Part shown: piece after piece, positions 16,138 through 25,261 of the stretch
Layout of the letters: each line of letters starts with the position of its first letter
How positions within the stretch are numbered: the first letter of the stretch is position 1
Source: Anaerolineales bacterium
GTDB taxonomy: Bacteria > Chloroflexota > Anaerolineae > Anaerolineales > Villigracilaceae
Direction of reading: 5' to 3'
Assembly: GCA_016927315.1 (NCBI GenBank)
Contig: JAFGMV010000043.1
Location: 1 to 45,383 of the forward strand
DNA: 45,383 bases
Program-made: the position numbers and the translations under genes
The notes under the pieces: model-generated
Databases searched by the model: none
Told to the model about the DNA's origin: nothing
Seen by the model: the letters and a program-made list of their open reading frames with translations, nothing else

Positions 16138-17625
16138 TTATCTAAGGTAGAGGTAATTGATTTGCCGGATCTTATCCCGGAGACCTTCATCTTCCAGTAC
16201 GGAGTCATCCATACGCCACTGCCAGTTACCTCCGACCGTGCTGGGGTAGTTCATCCTGGCTTCTGTCCCCAGGCTGAGAAAATCCTGCATGGGGGCAATT
16301 GCGAAGACAGCCACTGAAGCCCAGATCGCCCGGATCAGGTCCCAGGCAAAATCAGTTCCGTCCGTGGTCAGGTAACGACGGGCAAAATCCTTTTCATGTT
16401 CTGGGGCAGAGTAATACCAGCCCAGGCTGGTATCGTTGTCATGTGTGCCGGTGTATACAACACTATTGACCGGGTAGTAATGAGGCAGGAAATCGTTGTC
16501 AGGCCCCGAAAAAGCAAACTGCAGGATCTTCATACCCGGCAAGTTAAAGGCATCGCGCAACGCTGTGACATCCGGGGTGATCACTCCCAGGTCTTCGGCG
16601 ATAATCGGCAGTTCTCCCAACTCACTCTGGATTTTCTTGAACAGGTCCACACCGGGAGCAGATACCCAACGTCCCTGTTCGGCGGTTGGATTGCCGGCCG
16701 GCACCTCCCAATAGCCCACAAATCCGCGGAAGTGATCCAGGCGCACGAAATCGACTAATTTGAGAACTGCCCGGATGCGTTTCAACCACCAGCTGAACTT
16801 CTCTTCCCGGTGGGCATCCCAGCGATAAAGGGGGTTACCCCACAACTGGCCTGTTGGCGAGAAATAATCAGGGGGGACGCCAGCCACCACTGTCGGCTGG
16901 CGGTTCTCATCCAGGAAAAACAACTCCGGACGGACCCAGACGTCTGAACTGTCCATCGCTACGAAGATAGGAGCGTCGCCGATGATCCCGATGCCCCGCT
17001 GGTTGGCATAGGCACGCAGGGCTTCCCACTGGCGGAAGAAAATGAACTGCATGAATTCATGTCGTTCGATGACTTCGGCATGCCTCTTCCGGGCGGTTTT
17101 CATTGCGCTGCTCTGCCTCATTCGCAGGGATATGTCCCATTCACCCCAAGGGCGCAGGTCATTGGCATCTTTGAGCGCCATAAAGAGAGCATATTCATCC
17201 AGCCAGTCAGACTGTTCGAGCTTGAAGCGGTCAAATGCTTCTGCCATTTCCAGGAGTGGGTCATCGGTAAAATGCCCAAAAGCCCGCTGCAGCATCTGTA
17301 GTTTCCAGGGGATGACCGTACCATACTCCACCCGGTCGGCAGGGAAATCGGGACGATCTATCAGATCTTCATCGGTCAGCAAACCATCATCCCGGAGAAG
17401 TTCCGGGCTGATCAGGTATGGGTTACCCGCAAACGCCGAAAAGCACTGGTACGGAGAATCAGCATACCCTGTCGGTCCCAGCGGCAGGGTCTGCCACAGA
17501 CCGCACCCACTGTCCGCCAGAAAATCCAGCCAGCGATATGCCTGCGGACCAAAATCGCCGATCCCAAACGGGCCGGGCAGGCTGGTCGGATGCAGTAGAA
17601 TTCCCGACGAACGATTAAATTCCAT
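16138..17625 (-). CDS. malQ: 4-alpha-glucanotransferase (amylomaltase, GH77)
   Basis: A 495-residue GH77 enzyme that moves alpha-1,4-glucan segments between chains in maltodextrin and glycogen turnover. The start shows the typical RSSGILLHPTSLPGPFGIGD and the CFSAFAGNPYLIS sugar site. The catalytic region has VRLDHFRGF (nucleophile Asp), IIAEDLGVITPDV (acid/base Glu) and GTHDNDT (third carboxylate). Length is normal. It starts 9 nt after the glgA stop, with GAGG overlapping that stop, so the two form one operon for glycogen synthesis and remodelling. Confidence 0.96.
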   Translation of the reverse strand: MEFNRSSGILLHPTSLPGPFGIGDFGPQAYRWLDFLADSGCGLWQTLPLGPTGYADSPYQCFSAFAGNPYLISPELLRDDGLLTDEDLIDRPDFPADRVEYGTVIPWKLQMLQRAFGHFTDDPLLEMAEAFDRFKLEQSDWLDEYALFMALKDANDLRPWGEWDISLRMRQSSAMKTARKRHAEVIERHEFMQFIFFRQWEALRAYANQRGIGIIGDAPIFVAMDSSDVWVRPELFFLDENRQPTVVAGVPPDYFSPTGQLWGNPLYRWDAHREEKFSWWLKRIRAVLKLVDFVRLDHFRGFVGYWEVPAGNPTAEQGRWVSAPGVDLFKKIQSELGELPIIAEDLGVITPDVTALRDAFNLPGMKILQFAFSGPDNDFLPHYYPVNSVVYTGTHDNDTSLGWYYSAPEHEKDFARRYLTTDGTDFAWDLIRAIWASVAVFAIAPMQDFLSLGTEARMNYPSTVGGNWQWRMDDSVLEDEGLRDKIRQINYLYLR

Positions 17626-17634
17626 TACCGGGCC

Positions 17635-19077
17635 TCATGCCAGGGGTGTGATTGACCGATACAGGTCAAAGTACGCCAACGCTGACTTGTCCCAGGAGAA
17701 ATCCTGTTTCATACAATTCAACTGGTACTCGCGCCAACGAACCCCATCCTCATATTCCGCCAGGGCCTGCAAGAGGATTTTTTCCAACCCACCTGGAGTG
17801 GGCTTTTCAAACAGGAAGCCGGTTTCTCCCGATACCACAGTGTCAGTCAACCCACCGGTGGCGCGTACAACCGGCACACAACCATACCGCATGGCAATCA
17901 ACTGTGACAATCCGCAGGGTTCGTAACGCGATGGCATCAGGAAGATATCGGCCCCGGCATAGATCTGGCGGGCCAATTTTGAATCGAATTTGAGGACGGC
18001 GTGAAACTGTCCCGGAGCCGCCTCCTGCAGACGGGCAGCGGCCTTCTCCAGTTTCGGATCGCCGGTCCCCAGGATGACCGCCTGCCAGGGCCTTCCGGCC
18101 AGCTTCTTGAGCGTCTTCAAGACCAGGTCAATCCCCTTCTGCTGGTCCATACGCGAGACGACGCCCAGCAGCGGGATTCCCAGATCTACGGTGAAACCCA
18201 ACTGCGACTGCAGGGCTTCTTTATTCTGGAAGCGGTTGGCCAGCGTTTCGATACTGAAATTGGCTTTGAGGGCAGAATCTGTCTCCGGATTGAAAGAAGC
18301 GGTGTCGATACCGTTCAGGATACCGGACAATGCTTCCGGGCGTAACCCCAGGAAAGCATCTAACCCGCAGCCGTTTTCTTCCGTCAGCAGTTCCCTTGCA
18401 TAGGTCGGGGAAACGGCCACGATCTTGTCTGCCGCCCACAGCCCCAGGGGCAGCGGCATCACCTCGGCCCATTCGGGTAAACCAGTATTTACCAGGCGCA
18501 GGTTATATTCCGGCAGCAGTGTACTCACATCTGGCCCCATAAATGGCAGGTTGTGAACAGTCAGGACAGTGGAGATATCCTTCAACTCACCATCCCACTT
18601 CCTCAACAGGGCGCTGTAGGCTGCCAGCGCCGTATGCCAGTCATTCACATGCAGAATATCGGGTTTCCAGCCGATATATCTCGGCAGCTCAAGGGCCGCC
18701 AGCGAAAAAAAAGTATACTTCCCGGCATCTAAGGCCGCATCTGACGAATATACGGACCCCCCGCTCTGGATCGGGGCGCCGTCAATGAAATACACCGGCA
18801 TCCCATCCAGGGCCGTTTCATAAATATCCACCTCGGCCGAGTCGCCTGACTGTTCGAGTGCGTAACTGCCCACCGAGGTTACTCCATCCAGGTGAGACTT
18901 CAAAAGCGGGTGATAAGGCAGCGCCAGGCGCACATCCAGGACAGCGCCGCCGGTCTGCTCATCGGACAGGGCGCGCAGGGCGCGCGGCAGCGAACCCGCA
19001 ACATCACCCAGACCGCCGACCTTGACAAACGGGTCGGCTTCAGCAGCTAAAAAGAGAACCTGAACTGTTTTTGGCAT
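17635..19077 (-). CDS. glgA: Glycogen synthase (GT5, ADP-glucose type)
   Basis: A 480-residue GT5 glycosyltransferase that extends alpha-1,4-glucan from a nucleotide glucose. The ADP-binding KVGGLGDV is near residue 20. Further family motifs are LTVHNLPFMG, the GVVSRMDQQKG hinge region and the C-terminal RYEPCGLSQLIAMRYGCVPVVRATGGLTDTV, which holds the nucleotide-sugar site. It starts at an ATG with a weak upstream site and is followed by malQ. It diverges from the FabH-like gene across about 140 bp. Confidence 0.96.
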   Translation of the reverse strand: MPKTVQVLFLAAEADPFVKVGGLGDVAGSLPRALRALSDEQTGGAVLDVRLALPYHPLLKSHLDGVTSVGSYALEQSGDSAEVDIYETALDGMPVYFIDGAPIQSGGSVYSSDAALDAGKYTFFSLAALELPRYIGWKPDILHVNDWHTALAAYSALLRKWDGELKDISTVLTVHNLPFMGPDVSTLLPEYNLRLVNTGLPEWAEVMPLPLGLWAADKIVAVSPTYARELLTEENGCGLDAFLGLRPEALSGILNGIDTASFNPETDSALKANFSIETLANRFQNKEALQSQLGFTVDLGIPLLGVVSRMDQQKGIDLVLKTLKKLAGRPWQAVILGTGDPKLEKAAARLQEAAPGQFHAVLKFDSKLARQIYAGADIFLMPSRYEPCGLSQLIAMRYGCVPVVRATGGLTDTVVSGETGFLFEKPTPGGLEKILLQALAEYEDGVRWREYQLNCMKQDFSWDKSALAYFDLYRSITPLA

Positions 19078-19216
19078 ATGCAGTATTCATTGTACAACAT
19101 ATCGAGCGGAAATAGACGGGCACTTTTAGATGACCCTGTGATGCGTCACGGTTTTTTGCTTTTCGGGTTATAACAGTCACGATTAGATAGACAAATCACA
19201 AAGCAGGAGCAATCAA

Positions 19217-20479
19217 ATGAGTGAAGAGCAAAAAAACAGCATGGCGCGAGAAAACCCGTCATTTTACCAGCGACCCAATGTACAGACCAGCAGCGTCCCG
19301 GTAGCTGGCGGTATTCCCTTTGGGGTAGAACGCATCGCCAACCGTGAGATCGGTATTGGCGGAGCTTACGCCAGTTGGGGAAAAAGTTACGACAATTTCA
19401 GCCTGAAAACCTTTATCGAAGACCGCCTGGATGAAACCTTGAAGCCCGAAGACACCATGAACCTGACGCCTCTGGGCTTCCACAGCCGGCAACACATCCC
19501 CCTGCTCTCGGAGGAAGACCACATCGAACTCGAGATCGAGGTCGGCGCCCGCCTGCTGCAGGAGGCCGCACAGGCCAATGGCTGGAATATCAAAGAAGTG
19601 GATGCCATCCTGATCGGCCTGACGGGCCCGGTGGCAGATGACTACGTCGAAAAGATCGCCGAACGGGCCGGCCTCCGTCCGGAAGCCCTCAAATTCAGCG
19701 TGCACAAAGCCTGCGACGGATCAGTCGGCGGCCTGAACCTGGCCCTCAACCTGGGCCTGGGACGCAAAGGACAGTTCAATGTCGCCGAAGAATTGAAAGG
19801 CAAGAAAGTACTGGTCGGCGGTATCGAGGGGTTGAGCCGCTTCACCAGTATGAGCCGCGACAAGAATGCCCTGCAGCTGTTCGGCAATGGCGCCGGCGCA
19901 ATCGGCATCATTCCCGGTGAAACCATGCAGTTCCTGGCCGGCAAAGACCACGAAGCCTACGACGAGGAAGGCGTACTGGCCGTGCGCATGCTCTATCCGT
20001 ATTCGGGAGAAAAGAAACCCGGACAATCGAAACTGGAATATTCCCAGGCAGGCAGTTCTCACTTCCGCTTAGCCGGTATGATGCACGAACCTGCTGACGG
20101 CTCTTCCATCGAGATGGCCGGTCCAATGGGAATGGTCAAATTGTTCGTGCGCACCGGAGTGCAGGTGGTCAGCGATGTTTACGCTTCATATCGCAAACTG
20201 ATGGATAAAATGGGCGCCTCCGGTAAGGAGATCGAGTTTTGCGTCGTTCACCATGCCAATTACAAGATCAACGCGCTGAAGGTAAAAAACCTGGAAAAAC
20301 TGGGGATTAAGTTCCCCTTCCCATGGGTGATCAGCGACTTCGGCAACGTCAGCGCTGCATCCAATATGATCGCCTTCCTGAGGCAGCTGCCCTCGATGAA
20401 ACCGGGACAGCACATCCTGCTCGATGGCTTTGGCGCCGGGACCTACTATGACGTCCTGGCGGTTTCACTCGGCGGTTAA
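19217..20479 (+). CDS. FabH-like (KAS III / HMG-CoA synthase fold) condensing enzyme
   Basis: A 420-residue thiolase-fold enzyme with the Cys-His-Asn triad of 3-oxoacyl-ACP synthase III. The residues are Cys166 (VHKACDGSVGG), His345 (VVHHANYKI, matching FabH HQAN) and Asn377 (DFGNVSAASN). It is about 100 residues longer than FabH, mostly from an N-terminal extension and a central insert around 245-300. The substrate is not clear; fatty acid, hydrocarbon or secondary lipid synthesis would all be possible. AGGAG precedes the ATG. It stands alone between glgA (divergent) and a strong terminator, with no other lipid genes beside it. Confidence 0.85.
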   Translation: MSEEQKNSMARENPSFYQRPNVQTSSVPVAGGIPFGVERIANREIGIGGAYASWGKSYDNFSLKTFIEDRLDETLKPEDTMNLTPLGFHSRQHIPLLSEEDHIELEIEVGARLLQEAAQANGWNIKEVDAILIGLTGPVADDYVEKIAERAGLRPEALKFSVHKACDGSVGGLNLALNLGLGRKGQFNVAEELKGKKVLVGGIEGLSRFTSMSRDKNALQLFGNGAGAIGIIPGETMQFLAGKDHEAYDEEGVLAVRMLYPYSGEKKPGQSKLEYSQAGSSHFRLAGMMHEPADGSSIEMAGPMGMVKLFVRTGVQVVSDVYASYRKLMDKMGASGKEIEFCVVHHANYKINALKVKNLEKLGIKFPFPWVISDFGNVSAASNMIAFLRQLPSMKPGQHILLDGFGAGTYYDVLAVSLGG

Positions 20480-20499
20480 CTCACCAGATCGAAATGTTC

Positions 20500-20529
20500 G
20501 CACGGGTCTTTACAGACCCGTGCTTTTTT
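20500..20529 (+). terminator. Strong terminator after the FabH-like gene
   Basis: A perfect 10-bp stem GCACGGGTCT / AGACCCGTGC with loop TTAC is followed by TTTTTT. Confidence 0.92.
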
Positions 20530-20575
20530 ATCCCTGTTATTCGATCCGGCCCTGGTACAAACATTTTCAATGCGC

Positions 20576-20581
20576 TATACT
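20576..20581 (+). promoter_or_regulatory. -10 box of the CDF-like gene
   Basis: TATACT ends 6 nt before the chosen ATG at 20588 and no ribosome site is present, suggesting a leaderless transcript. The -35 region is poor. Confidence 0.4.
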
Positions 20582-20587
20582 ATCCCC

Positions 20588-21250
20588 ATGACAGCGACAA
20601 GAGTACAAACAGACCACAAACGCCTGTTCCAAACTGCCCTTTTATTGGCCGTCTTCACTGTGCTTTACAACTTGCTGGAAGGGATGATCTCAATCTTCTT
20701 TGGGATCAACGATGAAACCCTGACCCTGTTCGGCTTTGGAGTGGATAGTTTTATCGAGGTCATTTCTGGCCTGGGGATCATCGCCATGGTGATCCGCATC
20801 CAACATAACCCCGATACACCCCGGGGCGCCTTCGAGAAGACTGCCCTGCATATTACCGGTATCAGCTTCTACCTGCTGGCGCTGGGGCTGCTCTGTACGG
20901 CAGTCGTTAATATGGTCATCCGGCATAAACCTGCGACCACCCTCCCCGGCCTGATCATCTCGCTCGTCTCAATCGGGGTTATGTGGAGCCTGGTGGCCGC
21001 CAAACGCAGGGTCGGAAGGGAATTGAACTCTGCGCCCATCCTGGCAGACGCCAACTGCACAATGGTATGTATCTATATGTCTGTAGTCCTGCTGGTATCA
21101 AGCCTGATCTATGAACTGACAGGCTTCGCCCTGGTAGACAGTCTCGGCGCCCTGGGATTGATCTACTTCTCGATTAACGAAGGCCGGGAGGCATTTGAAA
21201 AGGCACGCGGCATAGAAACCTGCGGGTGCGATGAAACCTGTACCCCCTGA
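20588..21250 (+). CDS. CDF-like (cation efflux fold) membrane protein
   Basis: A 220-residue protein with about six membrane helices. Its helix-2 strip FGVDSFIEVISG and helix-5 strip ADANCTMVCIYMSVV occupy the places of the metal-binding helices in cation diffusion facilitators. The usual His-x3-Asp pattern is changed, and there is no C-terminal cytoplasmic domain, only a Cys-containing tail (CGCDETC). It may export a metal or have a changed role; the substrate is unknown. An ATG at 20570 exists but would precede the -10 box, so 20588 is chosen. It converges with the radical SAM gene. Confidence 0.7.
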   Translation: MTATRVQTDHKRLFQTALLLAVFTVLYNLLEGMISIFFGINDETLTLFGFGVDSFIEVISGLGIIAMVIRIQHNPDTPRGAFEKTALHITGISFYLLALGLLCTAVVNMVIRHKPATTLPGLIISLVSIGVMWSLVAAKRRVGRELNSAPILADANCTMVCIYMSVVLLVSSLIYELTGFALVDSLGALGLIYFSINEGREAFEKARGIETCGCDETCTP

Positions 21251-21278
21251 ACATTATTCGAAAGCAGCCTTACCAACC

Positions 21279-21300
21279 AGCCGGGTCTGAAAACCCGGTT
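21279..21300. terminator. Weak hairpin between convergent genes
   Basis: The stem is AGCCGGGT / ACCCGGTT with a 6-nt loop. No T-tract follows on either strand, so it is a doubtful terminator. Confidence 0.35.
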
Positions 21301-21322
21301 AGAACTCTTGCAGACACGCACT

Positions 21323-22318
21323 CTACAGGTTGGAATAAAACCCGGCCGGTTGGAGCTCGACAAACTCCCCCTGGGCCGACAGGCAGCGGCGAACGTCAAC
21401 ACACAAGTGACACTTACCGGCATAACCATCCAGTAAGTGGCGATATCCAAATTCTTCACAAGCCAGCCGGAATATCCCATAGGGACCGGAACGCAGCAGG
21501 AGGCCGATCAGGGCAGGACCGTCTTCTGCGCAAGCCTTTTCCCTGATATCGGGTAGTTCACGCCAATCCCCAACAGACAGCCCGCCGCAGAACCCCGGTA
21601 TATAATTCCCGTACAGGTCAAAGTGGGAATGCGCCGCATACAACAGTTCCATCTGGCAGTTCTCCCCTTGAAAGGCTTCGGCAGGCTGCCTGGCGGCCAG
21701 TTCACCCAGGCGCCCATAACCGCTGCGTCCCCCAGAAATTAACCCATACCCCGACCAGACCATCCGGCCGGCTTCCTGTTGACCATATGCGTTAACAAAA
21801 CGTTCCAGCGAAACGGTCTCATCCAGGCCGAACCGGGCCAGGACCTGGGTCCACCGCGACTGGTACAGCATAACCCTGCCAGCGCCAAAGACCTGGCTGG
21901 CAGCCTGGGCCGCCAAAAGGACGCGGGATAAAGGGATCGTTTCGATATGGAAGGGTGAACAACTGATCAAGACAGATTGCAGCCCTGCCAGCCTGAGTTC
22001 CATGAAACACTCCAGGGTAATTTCAGGCCGGACACACCACCCCGCGTTGGTCTCCAGGTAACAGGGAATACCCAACCCCGCAGCAATCTCAACCGCTTCC
22101 TTCAATAAGGGAAAGTTGAGAAAAGGCTCTCCACCGGTCAGGTGCACCTGGAAACTGTGTCCCCAGGCGCCTAAGGCTTGCTCCAGCGCCAGCCGGATAT
22201 CGTCCGGGGCAATCCAATCACCCCAGTCCGGCGAGCAGTTGTAAATACAGTGAGCGCAGCGGCTCTGGCATTTATACGACAGGATCAAACCCAGGTCAGA
22301 TGGCTGGTAGATAGGCAT
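21323..22318 (-). CDS. Radical SAM protein
   Basis: A 331-residue radical SAM enzyme. The cluster motif is C17-x3-C21-x2-C24 (CQSRCAHC), followed by the SAM-binding LTGGEPFLNFP and LETNAGW strips. A C-terminal Cys group (KCHLCVDVRRC) may bind a second cluster, as in SPASM-like or viperin-neighbour families. The target is unknown; no short precursor peptide or obvious substrate gene is next to it. An upstream TTG would add 7 codons, but ATG 22318 starts with MPIYQPSDLGLIL. No Shine-Dalgarno sequence is present and a -10 box lies 9 nt upstream. Confidence 0.85.
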   Translation of the reverse strand: MPIYQPSDLGLILSYKCQSRCAHCIYNCSPDWGDWIAPDDIRLALEQALGAWGHSFQVHLTGGEPFLNFPLLKEAVEIAAGLGIPCYLETNAGWCVRPEITLECFMELRLAGLQSVLISCSPFHIETIPLSRVLLAAQAASQVFGAGRVMLYQSRWTQVLARFGLDETVSLERFVNAYGQQEAGRMVWSGYGLISGGRSGYGRLGELAARQPAEAFQGENCQMELLYAAHSHFDLYGNYIPGFCGGLSVGDWRELPDIREKACAEDGPALIGLLLRSGPYGIFRLACEEFGYRHLLDGYAGKCHLCVDVRRCLSAQGEFVELQPAGFYSNL

Positions 22319-22327
22319 AATGGTCCC

Positions 22328-22357
22328 AGTATAGTTCAATCAGCGTAGAATTTGCAA
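22328..22357 (-). promoter_or_regulatory. Promoter of the radical SAM gene
   Basis: Minus strand: TTGCAA (22357-22352), 18-nt spacer, TATACT (22333-22328). The -10 box ends 9 nt before the ATG, so the leader is at most a few bases. Confidence 0.55.
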
Positions 22358-22562
22358 CCAGGGGCGTCCTGCCAACGTATATAAATTTGGAGATAGAAAC
22401 GGGAATCTGGCTAACCGTCAAATGAACGACCTTTCGATTCTTGGGATACTTCCCGGCCTCCCACCAAAATATATGGCGCCGGAATGACGCTCTTCTTTGG
22501 CACAGATACCCAGACAACCCACAGGACTGTCGACCAATTGGAAAAGATCAAGGAGGTAATCA

Positions 22563-23021
22563 GTGACAAAAGAATATGAAATCAACACAACAACCAGGAC
22601 AGTGAACCGGTTCATGTCTTTTTTGGTAAAACTGGGTTTGGCTCCCAAAGGCATCCACCTGCTGACCGTCCCCGGACGGAAAACCGGGAACCTGTATACG
22701 ACACCGGTCACACTGGTCATTAAGGACGGCCGGCGCTGGCTGGTGGCTCCATACGGTGAGGTCGGTTGGACGATAAACGCCAGGGCCGCCGGACAGGTCA
22801 AACTGGAACGCGGCCGGAAAACCGAGATGTCCAAGATCAAGGAAGTAGCGCCGGAAAAGCGCGCCCCCATCCTGAAAGCATACCTGGCGCTTGAACCGAT
22901 TACCCGCCCATATTTCATCGCCAGGCCAGACTCACCCTTGGAAAAGTTCGCAGCTGAAGCTGAACGGCACCCTGTATTTGAACTCATAACGCCGGACAAA
23001 ACAGGGGAAAATGACGCTTGA
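22563..23021 (+). CDS. Ddn-like nitroreductase / F420-type flavin oxidoreductase
   Basis: A 152-residue protein of the small split-barrel family that includes mycobacterial Ddn (deazaflavin-dependent nitroreductase, DUF385). Typical strips are LLTVPGRKTGNLYTTPVTLV and WLVAPYGEVGWTINARAAGQV, which form the cofactor-binding core. Members use F420 or flavin to reduce quinones or nitro compounds, and the sequence alone does not say which. A GTG start is preceded by an ideal AAGGAGGT. A long perfect hairpin lies 36 bp after the stop. Confidence 0.85.
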   Translation: MTKEYEINTTTRTVNRFMSFLVKLGLAPKGIHLLTVPGRKTGNLYTTPVTLVIKDGRRWLVAPYGEVGWTINARAAGQVKLERGRKTEMSKIKEVAPEKRAPILKAYLALEPITRPYFIARPDSPLEKFAAEAERHPVFELITPDKTGENDA

Positions 23022-23642
23022 CAGCGCTTGATGACCATCTCATCTGCTGTTCCATCTGCAACTGCCGGGTCCCCCGCCCCGGCAGTTGCATGTTGAAGAC
23101 AATCACATCGCGGCAGGCAGGAACTTACTTCCCGGGTTCGTATGCATTTGGCGCAAGGAAGGTAAGCGCTCGTCGGGCGAGGGATCTATGCCGTCTTGGA
23201 ACCCTATCTGCCTCCATTCTGGTCAAAAACCGTGACTGTTTTGGTAAAGGACTGCCGCGGATCCGGTGAAAATCAGCAGCAGAACCGGTGAGGCAGTGTG
23301 TATATCGTCAGCCGCAGGTCGTACAAACAGCCCTGCCATCGCCTTCCTGGTCTTGGCGCTTGTGCGCCCCGCCGGGAACCTGAAAGCACGACATTAACCA
23401 GAAAAACCATCCCGTCCGACCCAATGGGAGCGGCGACATCCAAAAACATCCAACCGCTTTGCGAACCCGCATCGGCGGCGCTCTCTCCACAAAATCTGGA
23501 AGTCCCGTTTTCAAGAGTAGGCGCTTTCCCAACTTGTAAGAAAAGGAAATTTACTCCCATCAAACAGGTAATGAATTCCGCCTATGACAATTGGATTATT
23601 CGTTTGGATTATCTGCTAACCATCTGACAGCAAGGAGAAGCG
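23022..23642. other. Gene-free stretch of about 620 bp
   Basis: It has a 13-bp perfect hairpin near its left end (separate entry) and the AAGGAG site of the next gene at its right end. Several overlapping frames of 60-110 codons exist on both strands, but none has a believable start signal, domain or composition. It may be decayed coding DNA. Confidence 0.4.
23057..23090. other. Perfect 13-bp hairpin after the Ddn-like gene
   Basis: TGCAACTGCCGGG pairs perfectly with CCCGGCAGTTGCA across an 8-nt C-rich loop. There is no T-tract, so it is not a standard terminator. It may protect the mRNA 3' end or be a protein-binding site. Confidence 0.6.
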
Positions 23643-24854
23643 ATGAAAAAAACTGACCACTATAACCGGGAACCGTCTTCGGTCATGATCTACAGCACGG
23701 TCTGGTGCCCGGACTGCAAGCGCGCCAAGCAATTCTTTGGGGAACAACGTATCCAGTACACCAATATCGATATCGAACAGGATGAAAAGGCGATGGCCTT
23801 CGTTGAAGAAATCAATGACGGCAAGCGTATTATCCCGACCATCATCTTCCCGGATGGAGAGATCCTGGTTGAACCATCGAATGTCGACCTGGCCCGGAAA
23901 CTAAACCTGAAAACGCAAGCTGAACGAACCTATTACGACGTCATCACTGTAGGTGGAGGGCCAGCCGGACTGACAGCCGCACTATACCTGGCTCGCGAGG
24001 GGATCGATACCCTGGTGATCGAAAAGGCTGGATTGGGCGGTCAGGCCGGGATCACGCAGGAAATCGAAAACTTCCCTGGATTTGACGAAGGCATTTCTGG
24101 AGCCGAATTTGCCGACCGCCTGACCCGGCAGGCTCACCGTTTCGGTGTAGAAACCCTGCAATCCCAGGAGGTAACCGGGATCGAACGTGAAGGGCAATAC
24201 CTTCAGGTGCAAACCAGCGACGAGACCTGCTACTGTGCCCGGGCTGTACTGCTGACCACGGGCGCCAGCTACCGCCGAATGAACATCCCCGGCGAGGAAG
24301 AATTGATCGGAACCAACATTCACTTTTGCGCTACCTGTGATGGGGCTTTTTATCAGGACAAAAAAGTCCTGGTGATCGGCGGGGGCAACAGCGGGTTTGA
24401 AGAAGGCCTCTTCCTGACCAGATTTGCCAGACAGGTAGACATAGTAGAATTCACCCCCCAGCTCAGGGCCAGTCGGATCTTGCAGGACAAAGTCGCCGGC
24501 AAAGAGAATATGCACGTCACGACCAACCATGCCGTAAAAGAATTCAAACTCAAAGATAAGCGCCTTGGACAAATCCTGGTTGAAGACCGTTCCACCGGAG
24601 AGATTAAAGCCTGGGAATACGATGGGGTATTTATCTTTATTGGATTGACCCCCAACAGTACCTTGGTTAAGGACAGCGCAGAACTTGACCAATGGGGCTT
24701 CATCAAAACAGACCGAATGATGAGCAGCCTGGAAGGCATCTTCGCAGCAGGGGATGTACGCTCAGGCGCTACCAAACAGGCCGCTGCCGCAGCTGGGGAA
24801 GGCGCAACTGCAGCCCTGATGATACGGGAGTATTTTCAAACCCTGGGCGGATAA
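23643..24854 (+). CDS. Glutaredoxin-thioredoxin reductase fusion with altered dinucleotide motif
   Basis: A 403-residue fusion. Residues 12-88 form a glutaredoxin-like domain with active site WCPDC (Cys22, Cys25). Residues 97-403 are a low-Mr thioredoxin reductase with FAD motif GGGPAGLTAA, redox pair CATC (Cys229, Cys232) and second dinucleotide motif GGGNSGFEEG. The HRR triplet that binds the 2'-phosphate of NADPH in classic enzymes is Glu-Phe-Thr here (269-271). The acidic residue suggests NADH or another donor. The fused domain is probably the direct electron acceptor. AAGGAG precedes the ATG. A stand-alone copy of the glutaredoxin domain follows 130 bp downstream. Confidence 0.92.
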   Translation: MKKTDHYNREPSSVMIYSTVWCPDCKRAKQFFGEQRIQYTNIDIEQDEKAMAFVEEINDGKRIIPTIIFPDGEILVEPSNVDLARKLNLKTQAERTYYDVITVGGGPAGLTAALYLAREGIDTLVIEKAGLGGQAGITQEIENFPGFDEGISGAEFADRLTRQAHRFGVETLQSQEVTGIEREGQYLQVQTSDETCYCARAVLLTTGASYRRMNIPGEEELIGTNIHFCATCDGAFYQDKKVLVIGGGNSGFEEGLFLTRFARQVDIVEFTPQLRASRILQDKVAGKENMHVTTNHAVKEFKLKDKRLGQILVEDRSTGEIKAWEYDGVFIFIGLTPNSTLVKDSAELDQWGFIKTDRMMSSLEGIFAAGDVRSGATKQAAAAAGEGATAALMIREYFQTLGG

Positions 24855-24986
24855 ACCCATCCGCACAAGACAAACGACCAGGTAAGAACATTGCAATTTG
24901 ATTGTCGTGGGAATGAATTACCTGAAAACTCCTGATAAGGAAGAAAATTATGAGATAATAACCACCAAAACCTGAAGGAACGCATC

Positions 24987-25253
24987 GTGGATGATCTATA
25001 CACCAACACCCCTTCTGTCATCGTAGCCTATACAACGCCGTTTTGCCCAGACTGCATCCGGGCCAGACAATTCTTCCAAAAAAATGGAATTCAATACCTG
25101 GAAGTAAACATCTATAGTGATGTGCGCGCGGCCTCCTTCGTCGCCGGGGTCAACCACGGCTGCCGCAGTGTACCGACGATTGTTTTTCCCAACGGGGAAG
25201 TATTGGTAGAACCTTCACTCGATGAACTGGCTCGAAAATTTGCCGCCGCTTGA
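24987..25253 (+). CDS. Glutaredoxin-like protein with CPDC active site
   Basis: An 88-residue thioredoxin-fold protein with active site FCPDC and the cis-Pro strip SVPTIVFPNGEVLVEPS. It is similar along its whole length to the N-terminal domain of the preceding fusion protein (CPDCxRAxQFF, PTI-FP-GE-LVEPS), so the two probably come from one duplication. It may be a free electron carrier served by that reductase. The start is GTG at 24987 with AGGAA 6 nt upstream. Confidence 0.85.
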   Translation: MDDLYTNTPSVIVAYTTPFCPDCIRARQFFQKNGIQYLEVNIYSDVRAASFVAGVNHGCRSVPTIVFPNGEVLVEPSLDELARKFAAA

Positions 25254-25261
25254 AGGAATAT

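Noticed and set aside
23018-23269. 83-codon frame overlapping the end of the Ddn-like gene
   Set aside because: It begins at TTG inside the upstream gene, crosses the strong hairpin and has no family resemblance.
23273-23627. Overlapping frames of 75-110 codons on both strands
   Set aside because: None has a ribosome site, domain or protein-like composition; several compete for the same bases.
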